Positions 52,234 through 60,425 of a DNA stretch of 64,000 bases are shown here, one piece after another. This stretch comes from Thiomicrorhabdus sp033238645 (lineage in GTDB: Bacteria; Pseudomonadota; Gammaproteobacteria; Thiomicrospirales; Thiomicrospiraceae). The stretch's first letter is position 1. The number at the start of each line of letters is the position of its first letter. A model generated the notes under the pieces. It saw only the letters and a program-made list of their open reading frames with translations. It was not told where the DNA came from and ran no database searches. The stretch is taken from NCBI GenBank assembly GCA_033238645.1, contig BQXR01000006.1, positions 150,538 through 214,537 of the forward strand, read 5' to 3'. Both the position numbers and the translations under genes were made by a program.

Positions 52234-53505
52234 TTAAAACTGCTTACTTAAATCAACTGAGATATCTGTTTTTGCATAGTCATAAACTGAAATATTAGAT
52301 GAGTTATTTATACCACTAATACGAGCATTTAGCTTCCAATCCGCCAAATACCCTTCAGAAATACTGTAAGTTGCACCAAGTGTCGTTGATACGATTCTTT
52401 CATCTCTAGTAACATTATAGATTGGCTCAACACCATCATAGAACGCTTGGCTATAATCAACCTCACCATAAACTAACACATTGTTAGTGGTTGCATAATA
52501 CAAGCCCGCATTCCAAGACTTCGTTACATTCTGCTTATTCTCATCTTTAGCATCAACAAACTCCAGACCTAGACCTGCTTTACCCGTTAGATTACTATCA
52601 AATTGATGTAAAGCCTGTAAAGAAAGTGCTGAAGCAATCCCTTCTCTGCCTTCATTAGCTGCACTATCAAACTCACGCCCCGTTAAACTAGCAGTAAGCG
52701 TGTATTCATTCACACCATCTACTAGCGTGTAAGAACCGTTAATACCTTTAAAAATACCTAAGTCTTGAGACCCTAAAGTCACTTTGTCAATTCTTGCTGC
52801 AAAAGACGCACGCCAGTCCGTTGTAGAGATGAAGTTAATACCAGTTGAAAGAGTACCTACACCAAGATCATAGTCTGACAACTCTGCAAAATATTTACGA
52901 TAAAAATTAACCGAAGTAGTCCACTCTCTTTGCACAGGTCTTGAGCCCAAACCAACTGTTCCTGGCATAGAATAAGTATGCGTTCCTAAAAGATTAATTG
53001 TCCCGTAACCACCTGATTTTTCGGTAGAACCCGGTGCTAAAACAAAGGTTAATCCATTAATATTAATAACGGATGAGGCTGGACTTGCATTAACGTTAGA
53101 ATCATTACCACCACCGATTGCAACAGAACCCGTTACTCTATGTCTATTTTCATCAGCCGCTTCTTGTTCTGCCACTAGCTGACTTAAGAAAAGATCAATG
53201 GTCTCTTTAACATTATCTGGTGTTGAAGGATCTGCTAAGACTGACTTTGCAAAAGACTTAGATTCTGTATAAAGTGCTGCACGGTAATAAGCGACCGCTA
53301 GCTCTAGTTCTGCTCTTTTAAACTGTGGCTGTGTAGCAATTAGTTTTTCAAGAAGAGCGATCGAAGCAAATATATCTCCGCTATCGCGTGTTTTAAGTGC
53401 TTCTAAAAAACTCTTATTTAATTCCGCTGGAACTTCTGCGGCAGTGGCAACATTTGATAAAGTTGATGCCAATAAAAGGTTGGCAATAATTAAGGTCTTT
53501 TTCAC
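52234..53505 (-). CDS. Outer-membrane beta-barrel with N-terminal TPR-like region (SLAM/DUF560-like)
   Basis: 423 residues. Signal peptide 1-22 (cleavage after ATA). Residues 27-130 are helical with TPR-like pattern (GDIFASIALLEKLIATQPQ, then AELELAVAYYRAALYTES). From about 135 the chain is a series of alternating beta strands (GSVAIGGGNDSNVNASP first) ending in aromatic DLSKQF, the C-terminal signal for BAM. This is the layout of Slam-type surface lipoprotein assembly modulators (DUF560) but sequence identity cannot be judged here; another TPR-porin is possible. No lipoprotein gene is adjacent. An FNR-type site lies at the expected activator position. Confidence 0.65.
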   Translation of the reverse strand: MKKTLIIANLLLASTLSNVATAAEVPAELNKSFLEALKTRDSGDIFASIALLEKLIATQPQFKRAELELAVAYYRAALYTESKSFAKSVLADPSTPDNVKETIDLFLSQLVAEQEAADENRHRVTGSVAIGGGNDSNVNASPASSVININGLTFVLAPGSTEKSGGYGTINLLGTHTYSMPGTVGLGSRPVQREWTTSVNFYRKYFAELSDYDLGVGTLSTGINFISTTDWRASFAARIDKVTLGSQDLGIFKGINGSYTLVDGVNEYTLTASLTGREFDSAANEGREGIASALSLQALHQFDSNLTGKAGLGLEFVDAKDENKQNVTKSWNAGLYYATTNNVLVYGEVDYSQAFYDGVEPIYNVTRDERIVSTTLGATYSISEGYLADWKLNARISGINNSSNISVYDYAKTDISVDLSKQF

Positions 53506-54009
53506 AATATACGCTTCCTTATTATAATTTATTTTAATTTCTGACAGTATAAATTAACCAGCACAAAAAAATAAGTACATATAACTATAGCATAAGTTTT
53601 CTTTGATATTTATTGACCTAAGTCAATAACAACGGGGGCTGTAACAGGCTAAGCCAAACTTAAGGTTACTACAAGACCCTCGTATCTATGTTGTCTTACG
53701 TAATATGCTGAAAACTCAGGTTGGTACACCGCCTAGACACCTTATCAGCCAGAGATATCACAAGGAAATTTTAGTCACTGTTAAATTACCAACAGAGGAG
53801 TACCTACCTAACAGACATGGCAATCATCACCTTAATATCTACTTAATGCCAAACTCAGCGCACGGCATCAATATGAATGCACAAGTTGTCCCTGATTAGC
53901 CTAGGATATATAGGTTCAGATGTCTCGCTTCTTACGCCAAAACTTACAGAAACACCCTCTATCACGCTACTCAGAATCACTCAATCAACCACCGTATAAC
54001 TCAAAATAT
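53506..54009. other. 504-bp region between the SLAM-like gene and the LysR gene
   Basis: Apart from the FNR-type promoter nothing certain is present. A 64-codon open frame (53705-53899) has no signal, domain or ribosome site and was not called. Confidence 0.4.
53584..53628 (-). promoter_or_regulatory. FNR/CRP-type box with class II promoter spacing
   Basis: TATTGAC-CTAA-GTCAATA (53611-53628) is a perfect 7-4-7 palindrome matching the FNR/Anr half-site TTGAC/T. On the minus strand TATAGT (53584-53589) could be the -10. With the start near 53577 the box centre (53619.5) falls at about -42, the class II activator position, for the SLAM-like gene. Confidence 0.55.
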
Positions 54010-54936
54010 TCAAGATATTTTGCACTCTAAACACAAATCCCAATAAGGGGTATCTTCAAAGCGTTTAACTAAAAATTCAACTAAGCTTTGAACCCGTTTT
54101 GAAAGATGTCGGGTCTGCGGGTAGATTGCATATGCAGCTAAGTTAGGTTGGCAATATTGGGTAAGGATGGGAACCAACGCCCCCTTTTCAATTTTTTGAT
54201 GGCAGATAAATGATGGTAGTAGAACAATCCCTTGCCCCTCTACTGCACAATCCCTTAAAAACTCACCATTGGTTGCTTTCAAGTAGGGGTGTATCTTCGT
54301 TGCCAGTAACTTACCCTTAGCCCCTAAAAAATGCCACCTTTCAGGATCTGGTAGTAGGCTGTAAACGAGACATTTATGATTAGCTAAATCATCTAGAGAC
54401 TTTGGCGTACCCATCCGTTCTAAGTAATCAGGGCTTGCACACATAACTGTTTGGATAGGTGCAATACGACGCGCAATCAAACTAGAGTCGGGCAAGTCCG
54501 CAATTCTAATTGCCAGATCAAACCCCTCCTGCATCAAATCTACTTCACGATCACTAAAATCTAAATCAAACTCTATCCCTGGATACGCTTGTAAAAACTC
54601 ACTAATCGCCGGCCCTAAGTGCATCAGACCAAAACTCAGAGGTAAGGCCACTTTAAGTCGACCTTTTAATTCACCATGCGCCTGAGAGGTTGCCAATTCA
54701 GCTTCTAGTACATCATCCAATATCCGTACTGATTGTTGATAATAGCTTTGTCCTGTCTCCGTCAGGTTCATCTTACGAGTGGTTCGGTTAAACAACGCCA
54801 CCCCTAGATGCTCTTCCAGCTCTTTCAATCGTCTACTGACAGCCGATTTTGCTACCCCCATTCGATCAGCTGCACCGCTAATACTGCCCGCTTCAACTAC
54901 CCGTATAAAGGTATCCATACTCTCAAAACGACCCAT
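54010..54936 (-). CDS. LysR-family transcriptional regulator (YhaJ-like context)
   Basis: 308 residues. N-terminal winged helix-turn-helix (MDTFIRVVEAGSISGAADRM, then VAKSAVSRRLKELEEHLGVALF) and a substrate-binding domain from about 90 (LKGRLKVALPLSFG). The C-terminal tail contains two cysteines (LCLECK). It is divergent from a DoxX gene that is followed by a glutathionyl-hydroquinone reductase gene; in E. coli the LysR protein YhaJ, which senses quinone-like compounds, controls yqjF (DoxX) and sits beside yqjG. The 190-base divergent region should hold its operator. Regulator of the following cluster is inferred from position. Confidence 0.85.
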   Translation of the reverse strand: MGRFESMDTFIRVVEAGSISGAADRMGVAKSAVSRRLKELEEHLGVALFNRTTRKMNLTETGQSYYQQSVRILDDVLEAELATSQAHGELKGRLKVALPLSFGLMHLGPAISEFLQAYPGIEFDLDFSDREVDLMQEGFDLAIRIADLPDSSLIARRIAPIQTVMCASPDYLERMGTPKSLDDLANHKCLVYSLLPDPERWHFLGAKGKLLATKIHPYLKATNGEFLRDCAVEGQGIVLLPSFICHQKIEKGALVPILTQYCQPNLAAYAIYPQTRHLSKRVQSLVEFLVKRFEDTPYWDLCLECKIS

Positions 54937-55125
54937 ACCCCCTCCTTTGTTGCTACAAATAGAACAATCAATTCACATTATCACTGTTTATTCTTGCTAT
55001 CGCAACGGTAATAATAACTATATCGACTAACCTTTAATGACTAACTAAAAAACTGACTCGACGTTTCAGTGGTCATCAGGTGAATATAGGTAGATATAGA
55101 AAGTAATAACAGAGGAGGTCTATTC

Positions 55126-55536
55126 ATGAACAAAATAAGTCAATTGGTTGCTCGCCTATTTCTAGGTCATATTTTTTTACTGGCTGGTTTAAGTAAAATT
55201 GGCACTTACGCATCCACCCAAACTTATATGGAATCAATGGGAGTTCCAGGCGGATTACTACCACTAGTCATAATGCTTGAAGTCGTAGCGGGTCTATCCG
55301 TTATCGTTGGCTGGAAAGTAGAGTATGCAGCCATCTCTCTAGCAGCATTATCAATCACAACAGCAGTACTGTTCCATAATAACTTTGCCGATCAAATACA
55401 GATGATTATGTTTATGAAAAACTTCGCCATTGCAGGTGGTTTTCTTCTTTTAGCCTCCCATGGTGCAGGCGCTTATAGTCTTGACGAATACTGTCGTAGT
55501 ATTGACGATATAGATGAACCCGCGCGCGAACCCTAA
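55126..55536 (+). CDS. DoxX family membrane protein (YqjF-like)
   Basis: 136 residues with four predicted membrane helices; start with a strong AGAGGAGG site. The DoxX pattern is present: ARLFLGHIFLLAGLSKI at the start, GVPGGLLPLVIMLEVVAGLSVIVGW in the middle (split by helices 2 and 3) and MFMKNFAIAGGFLLL near the end. DoxX-like proteins are linked to thiol or quinone redox stress. It faces the LysR gene and is followed by the GS-HQR gene. Confidence 0.85.
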   Translation: MNKISQLVARLFLGHIFLLAGLSKIGTYASTQTYMESMGVPGGLLPLVIMLEVVAGLSVIVGWKVEYAAISLAALSITTAVLFHNNFADQIQMIMFMKNFAIAGGFLLLASHGAGAYSLDEYCRSIDDIDEPAREP

Positions 55537-55688
55537 TCAGGTTCATGTAAAAAAAGTAAAAGGTGGGCATACAGCTCTAAAATAAATAAACCCGCCTAAT
55601 GAGGGTGTGTCTGATTTTCAATCAATCATAAAGCCGAAATCGATTGGAATAATCCAAATGATTCTAAAATAAACCGCGAGACAAACCA

Positions 55689-56651
55689 ATGCATAAAAAA
55701 TCAAACCCCATCAAAAGTGAGTTTATTCGATCAAATTCAAGCTTTAGAAACTGGGTAACTCAGGATGGATCAGCAGGAACAACCGGGAAATCAGGCTTTG
55801 CTGCTGAAGAGAACCGTTATCATCTGTATATCTCTCATGCCTGCCCATGGGCACATCGCACCATGATTTTTCGCAATTTAAAAGGTCTACAAGATGTGAT
55901 CTCTGTATCCATCGTACACCCTTTAATGCCCGAAGAGAGCTGGGTGTTTGGCGAATACCCAGGCGCGACAGAAGATCACATAAACCACTCAAAAAACATG
56001 CAACAAAACTATCTCATCGCCGATCCCGATTTTAATGGTCTTGTGACCGTACCTGTATTGTGGGATAAGAAACGACAGACCATTGTGAATAACGAATCAT
56101 CAGAGATTATTCGCATGTTCAACACCGCGTTTAATCATTTAATCGATGAAGGCAAAGCTCAACTAGATTATTACCCTGCCGCCTTACGGTCAGATATTGA
56201 TATTATTAATAAAGATATTTATAAAAACATCAATAACGGCGTCTATCGAGCAGGCTTTGCCACCATCCAAAAAGCATATAACAAAACCTATCAAACCCTG
56301 TTCAATCATTTAGATGAACTTGAAGAACGTTTATCAAAACAGCGCTACTTAGTCGGTCACCAAATAACTGAAGCCGACTGGCGTCTGTTTACCACGCTGG
56401 TGCGTTTTGATGCAGTCTATTACGGCCACTTTAAAACCAATAAAAAACGTTTAATGGATTACCCCAACCTATGGGCATATACTCGAGAGCTCTATCAAGC
56501 CCCCGGCATTGCGCAAACAGTACATATGGATCACATTAAATATCACTACTACGCCAGCCATAAATCCATAAATCCCACGGGCATTGTGCCTTTAGGGCCA
56601 GAGATCAATTTTATGCAACCACACGACCGAGAAGCCTTGTCATCACCTTAG
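55689..56651 (+). CDS. yqjG: Glutathionyl-hydroquinone reductase (Xi-class GST, YqjG-like)
   Basis: 320 residues. The active cysteine C52 lies in SHACPWAHR, the GS-HQR signature; NNESSEIIRMFN binds the glutathione gamma-glutamate, and the C-terminal helical domain includes TEADWRLFTTLVRFDAVYYGHFK and the conserved NPTGIVPLGP ending. These enzymes reduce glutathionyl-hydroquinones formed when quinones react with glutathione. It is the third gene of a LysR-DoxX-GS-HQR-FMN-reductase set; the next gene is interrupted by an insertion. Confidence 0.93.
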   Translation: MHKKSNPIKSEFIRSNSSFRNWVTQDGSAGTTGKSGFAAEENRYHLYISHACPWAHRTMIFRNLKGLQDVISVSIVHPLMPEESWVFGEYPGATEDHINHSKNMQQNYLIADPDFNGLVTVPVLWDKKRQTIVNNESSEIIRMFNTAFNHLIDEGKAQLDYYPAALRSDIDIINKDIYKNINNGVYRAGFATIQKAYNKTYQTLFNHLDELEERLSKQRYLVGHQITEADWRLFTTLVRFDAVYYGHFKTNKKRLMDYPNLWAYTRELYQAPGIAQTVHMDHIKYHYYASHKSINPTGIVPLGPEINFMQPHDREALSSP

Positions 56652-56774
56652 TCATAACCATCATTCCACCAAGCCGTTCTCATTCACTACAGCGGTTTGG
56701 ATTAAACCAAGTAAGCTATTCAATTCAAAATATTTCTAGGGGACAAAATGAATGTCATCGCTTTTGCAGCAAGT

Positions 56775-56778
56775 AGCA
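56775..56778. repeat. Target site duplication AGCA, left copy
   Basis: AGCA immediately left of the IS; the second copy is at 58449-58452. Collapsing both to one gives an uninterrupted FMN reductase frame. Confidence 0.8.
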
Positions 56779-56805
56779 CCCCCTGTGTCAGGATAGTTGT
56801 CCGAT
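56779..56805 (+). repeat. Left inverted repeat of the IS
   Basis: 27 bases beginning CCCCCTGTGTCAGG and ending TAGTTGTCCGAT; about 17 of 27 positions match the reverse complement of the right end. Confidence 0.75.
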
Positions 56806-56856
56806 GTCTATTTCATAAAAACCAAACCTAAACAGCAGGCGGAAAGTAGTAATTAA

Positions 56857-57354
56857 GTGTCCAAATATTCATCCGAAAGAAAAGAAGCTGTCTTAAGAAA
56901 ATTTCTACCACCATTAAGTCGCTCTGTTAGTCAACTGGTGATAGAAGAAGGCATTTCAGCACAGACATTGTACAATTGGCGCAATGAATTAAGCCTTGAA
57001 AATACAATGCCTTTAAGTACAAATAAACCTGAGCAGTGGTCAGCAGAAGCCAAGTTCGCGGCGGTGGTGGAAACCACCTCATTATCTGAAATAGAATTAA
57101 GCCAATACTGCCGAGAAAAAGGGCTTTTAGTTGAACAGCTTAAAGAGTGGCGAACTGCTTGTATTAATGGAAATGCAACCGAGACACAACGTAAACGTGT
57201 CGAGCAAAAATACAGTCGTACAGATAAAAAGCGCATTAAGCAGTTAGAGCGCGAGTTAAATCGAAAAGAGAAAGCGCTCGCGGAGGCAGCGGCTCTGCTG
57301 ATGTTGCGAAAAAAGCTCAGAGCTTACTACGGCGAGGAAGACGAGGAGAGTTAA
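56857..57354 (+). CDS. IS transposase OrfA (helix-turn-helix protein)
   Basis: 165 residues, start GTG 56857. Two helix-turn-helix-like segments (SRSVSQLVIEEGISAQTLYNWRN and LSEIELSQYCREKGLLVEQLKEWR, each shortened here by the helices) bind the IS ends. The C-terminal third is a charged leucine-zipper-like helix (KRIKQLERELNRKEKALAE). Its last codons contain the slippery run 57309-57315. The stop lies two bases before the OrfB start. Confidence 0.85.
   Translation: MSKYSSERKEAVLRKFLPPLSRSVSQLVIEEGISAQTLYNWRNELSLENTMPLSTNKPEQWSAEAKFAAVVETTSLSEIELSQYCREKGLLVEQLKEWRTACINGNATETQRKRVEQKYSRTDKKRIKQLERELNRKEKALAEAAALLMLRKKLRAYYGEEDEES
57309..57315 (+). promoter_or_regulatory. Programmed -1 frameshift site of the IS (A AAA AAG)
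   Basis: In the OrfA frame CGA AAA AAG gives the heptamer A-AAA-AAG. The -1 frame is open from here into OrfB (no stop between 57309 and 57357), so slippage yields an OrfAB fusion transposase, as in other IS3-family elements. Confidence 0.75.
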
Positions 57355-57356
57355 CC

Positions 57357-58412
57357 TTGCTGAGTGAGCGAAAACAATATCTAATCTGGGCTGATGAAGC
57401 TGTATCAATGGGTGCTCGACAAGAAGAAATTGGACAAGAATTAGGGGTTTCAACTAGAACATTACGCCGCTGGCGTGATGAACAAGGCCTTGTTCTGACG
57501 GATAAACGACAAGAAGTCATACGTCCTGAGCCCAAAAATAAACTCTCTGTCATCGAACGCTGTCGAGTTATTGAAGTCTGTAACCAAGCAGAATATGCCA
57601 GCTTACCACCGTCACAGATTGTACCGAGATTAGCCGATAAAGGAATTTACCTAGCTTCAGAATCAACGTTTTACCGCGTACTAAAAGCTGAAGATCAACA
57701 ACATCACCGTGGCAGGTCTAATCCTCCTGTAAAACGAGCTAAGCCGACTAGCTATGTTGCTACTGAGCCTAATCAAGTGTGGTGTTGGGATATTAGTTAT
57801 ATGCCCACAGGTATACGTGGGCTTTACTGGTACTTATACGCGATTATAGATATTTACAGTCGCAAGTTGGTTGCCTGGGAAGTTCATGATCGAGAGTGTG
57901 GTCAATTAGCCAGTGAGCTTGTACAACGTGCCGTAATGCGCGAACAATGCCTATTAAAACCATTGGTATTACACTCAGACAATGGCAGTCCGATGAAAGG
58001 AAGTACTTTAAGAGCTAAACTCGAAGCACTGGGGATAGTTGGTTCTTATAGTAGACCAAGAGTCAGCAATGACAATCCCTATGTGGAATCATTATTTAAA
58101 ACCTTAAAATACTGTCCGCAATGGCCATCAATAGGGTTTTCGACCCTAGAGAATGCCAGAGAATGGATGCTGAAGTTCGAGCAGTTTTACAATAATGAAC
58201 ATCGCCATAGTGGCATTCGATATGTAACACCTAACGAGCGCCATCAGCAACAAGATAAAAGGCTACTTGCACAGCGTAAAGCGGTGTATGAGTTAGCAAA
58301 ATCAAAGTATCCAGAAAGATGGTCTGGTAGACAGACCAGAAACTGGATACCAATAGGTGCAGTCAGCTTAAACCCTGATCGAGAAATCATTGTGGTTCAA
58401 GCAGCTGCATAA
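57357..58412 (+). CDS. IS transposase OrfB (DDE integrase)
   Basis: 351 residues; if translated alone it starts at TTG 57357, otherwise by -1 frameshift from OrfA. An N-terminal HTH (EEIGQELGVSTRTLRRWR) is followed by the rve integrase core: first Asp in VWCWDISYM, second in LHSDNGSP, Glu in NPYVESLFKTLKY. The ending FYNNEHRHSGIRYVTPNERH is typical of IS3-family OrfB. Frame is intact. Confidence 0.9.
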   Translation: MLSERKQYLIWADEAVSMGARQEEIGQELGVSTRTLRRWRDEQGLVLTDKRQEVIRPEPKNKLSVIERCRVIEVCNQAEYASLPPSQIVPRLADKGIYLASESTFYRVLKAEDQQHHRGRSNPPVKRAKPTSYVATEPNQVWCWDISYMPTGIRGLYWYLYAIIDIYSRKLVAWEVHDRECGQLASELVQRAVMREQCLLKPLVLHSDNGSPMKGSTLRAKLEALGIVGSYSRPRVSNDNPYVESLFKTLKYCPQWPSIGFSTLENAREWMLKFEQFYNNEHRHSGIRYVTPNERHQQQDKRLLAQRKAVYELAKSKYPERWSGRQTRNWIPIGAVSLNPDREIIVVQAAA

Positions 58413-58421
58413 AACATGTTT

Positions 58422-58448
58422 ATCGGACAACTACCTTGAAAAACTCCG
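58422..58448 (-). repeat. Right inverted repeat of the IS
   Basis: Plus strand begins ATCGGACAACTA and ends AACTCCG; the inner 12 bases are perfectly complementary to the left repeat. Confidence 0.75.
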
Positions 58449-58452
58449 AGCA
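58449..58452. repeat. Target site duplication AGCA, right copy
   Basis: AGCA immediately right of the IS, identical to 56775-56778. Confidence 0.8.
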
Positions 58453-58987
58453 GTACCAAATCCATCAATAAACAGTTGGCCACCTATGCCTGCACTCTAT
58501 TAGACAGTAACGCTGTAGAGGTCTTAGACCTAAACGACTACGAACTACCTCTATTCAGCGAAGATAAGGAACAGCAGATTGGCCAACCTGAATTAGCTCA
58601 GGCCTTTTTGCAAAAGATTCAAAATAGCGATACCGTTATCATCTCCTTTGCCGAACACAATGGTTCCTACACCGCTGCTTATAAAAACCTATTCGACTGG
58701 TGCTCACGCATTAATTCCAAAGTCTACCAAGACAAAACCATGATTTTATTAGCCACCTCACCAGGCCCTGGCGGTGCTGGCAACATCCTAACTAGTGCAA
58801 TTAACGCCATGCCGCATTTTGGAGGGCTCGTTAAAGGCCATTTCTCTTTACCCTATTTTTACAACAACTTTGATATGGTTACCTGTAAAGTCACTAACCC
58901 AGAGTTAGAAGCTCAGCTACAACAAGTCATCAATCAACTCAATAAACCTAGTGACACGATTAATTAACTTATCACTTAACTGTTACA

Positions 58988-59017
58988 AAAAAGGCGAATC
59001 ATCTGATTCGCCTTTTT
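58988..59017. terminator. Terminator after the FMN reductase gene
   Basis: AAAAAGGCGAATCA and TGATTCGCCTTTTT form a perfect 14-base-pair stem around TC. Symmetric. Confidence 0.92.
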
Positions 59018-59222
59018 GGTTTTACTCCTTACTATTATCCTAAGAAGCCATTTACGAATCTTTATAAACAACGACCTTAGTATCAGACTTTTTCGCATAG
59101 AGCATTAGTTCTACAAGCAGCTATTATTAAAAACATCTATGGTAACTACCCCGTTTAATGTGGCACTATAGCCATAAGTAAAATACCCACCTTAAATCTT
59201 ATTGAAAACTTAAGGAAAGACC

Positions 59223-59624
59223 ATGCCGATAGCACCATCCAACAACGAACTTAAATACTATTCAGTATGGGATAAATCCACTCGTCTGTTTCACTGGACC
59301 AATGTACTTTGTGTATTAGGCCTCATTGCAGTTGGACTGGTTATCTTCAACGGCAAAGTATTAGGTGTGAGCGGTGAAGGTAAAATTCTATTAAAGACCA
59401 TCCACGTCTATATCGGTTATGTATTTGTACTTAATTTGGCATGGCGTATTATCTGGGGGTTTATTGGCAACAAATACGCACGTTGGAAATCCCTAGCGCC
59501 CGATGTGCCAGCCATTAAAGCCTACATTGAAGGCACAAAAGCAGGTAACCCACCGCAGTACATCGGCCACAACCCCATTGCAAAGCTCATGGTGGTCTTT
59601 CTATTTGCTCCAGTATCAAATTAA
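59223..59624 (+). pseudogene. Truncated cytochrome b561-type gene
   Basis: 133 residues. The N-terminal part is a normal cytochrome b/b6-type (Ni,Fe-hydrogenase b-like) protein: VWDKSTRLFHWTNVLCVLGLI with the first haem histidine, LLKTIHVYIGYVFVLNLAWRIIWGF with the second, then NPPQYIGHNPIAKLMVVFLFA, where the third helix starts. It ends abruptly with PVSN and a stop. Family members continue for another 80-100 residues with two more helices and haem ligands, so the product would lack haem sites. The following 90 bases show no continuation in any frame, which suggests a deletion. Confidence 0.7.
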
Positions 59625-59759
59625 TACTCCCACCCTACGCTATCACACCCTATATTTATAAAGGGTTTAGCAATTTTTAAGAAACATAAAGCCAACCCTT
59701 TAATATCATTTTTTTTGTTACAATTTCGCCTCTTTAATAAAGTCCAAAAGTCTCAAGTA

Positions 59760-60425
59760 ATGCAACCACAAGCCGATCCATTTATAGCCCCCCCTTGTCA
59801 TGAAGAGATTGATATTCTCTATCAAGACGACTCTCTACTGCTCATTAATAAGCCCACTGGCCTATTAACCCTTTCTGGCAAACATCAGCTTAATAAAGAC
59901 TCGGTGCATTTTCGTTTAGTTCAAGACTTTCCAACGGCAAACGTGATCCATCGTTTAGATTTGGGTACCTCTGGCATTATGATTGTCGCCCTCAATAAAT
60001 TGGTAAATGGTCATATTGGTAAACAGTTTCAGGCAGGGACAATCACTAAAACCTATACTGCTATTTTGGATGGTTTAGTGATAGAAGATACTGGGGAGAT
60101 TGATTATTCAATTGCTAAGGGTGAATTTCCTTTGCAGAAAGTTTGTGCTGAAACGGGTAAGAAATCTTTAACACATTATCAAGTGATTAAACGCTTAGAG
60201 GATGAGTCTAGCACCCGCGTTGAGTTCAGACCTCAGACGGGTCGAACCCATCAATTACGTGTTCACAGTGCAGAAATCGACCATCCTATATTAGGCTGCG
60301 ACTTATACGGGACAGATCAAGCTTTTTTTAAAGCCGACCGTCTCATGTTACACGCCACCACGATAGAATTTAATCACCCTGTTACGGGTAAAAGAGTTCG
60401 CGCTGAAGCCCCCTGCTCATTTTAA
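59760..60425 (+). CDS. rluA: Dual-specificity RNA pseudouridine synthase RluA
   Basis: 221 residues from ATG 59760; an upstream TTG at 59715 lacks a site. RluA modifies U746 of 23S rRNA and U32 of some tRNAs. Motif HRLDLGTSGIMI carries the catalytic aspartate; NKPTGLLTLSG and GRTHQLRVHSAEIDHPILGCD are close to E. coli RluA. The ending APCSF and its stop are formed by a dispersed-repeat copy, so the C-terminal residues differ from other RluA proteins. Confidence 0.92.
   Translation: MQPQADPFIAPPCHEEIDILYQDDSLLLINKPTGLLTLSGKHQLNKDSVHFRLVQDFPTANVIHRLDLGTSGIMIVALNKLVNGHIGKQFQAGTITKTYTAILDGLVIEDTGEIDYSIAKGEFPLQKVCAETGKKSLTHYQVIKRLEDESSTRVEFRPQTGRTHQLRVHSAEIDHPILGCDLYGTDQAFFKADRLMLHATTIEFNHPVTGKRVRAEAPCSF
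60409..60425 (-). repeat. Dispersed GAGCAGGGGG repeat, copy 9, at the rluA terminus (5 G)
   Basis: Five C followed by TGCTCATTTTAA; the last codons of rluA (P-C-S-F) and its stop lie inside the element, like copy 4. Confidence 0.6.

Larger units (their letters stand above)
56779..58448 (+). mobile_element. IS3-type insertion sequence, 1,670 bp, complete
   Basis: Imperfect 27-base inverted repeats (56779-56805 and 58422-58448) match in their inner 12 bases (TAGTTGTCCGAT) and less well at the tips. A 4-base target duplication, AGCA, flanks it (56775-56778 and 58449-58452). It encodes OrfA (HTH), OrfB (DDE integrase) and a frameshift site A-AAA-AAG. The intact frames, inverted repeats and duplication suggest an active or recently active element. 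Confidence 0.88.
56748..58967 (+). pseudogene. NADPH-dependent FMN reductase gene interrupted by an IS element
   Basis: ATG 56748 with an AGGGGA ribosome site opens MNVIAFAASS, and is cut after base 56778 by a 1,670-bp element. The remainder resumes at 58453. Removing the element and one AGCA copy restores MNVIAFAASSSTKSINKQ and a 181-residue flavodoxin-like protein with the FMN loop near the start, VIISFAEHNGSYTAAYKN and ATSPGPGGAGN. A 3' part starting at 58476 could still be translated but would lack the first strand and phosphate loop. It belongs to the quinone-stress cluster by position. The lesion is therefore recent in appearance: no further mutation is seen in the coding halves. Confidence 0.85.

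Noticed and set aside
53705..53899. 64-codon plus-strand open frame
   Set aside because: No ribosome site, signal or domain; composition is not protein-like and it lies in a promoter region. Probably chance.
59040..59110. Minus-strand fragment of about 22 codons resembling a protein end
   Set aside because: Too short and preceded immediately by an in-frame stop; similarity could not be judged.
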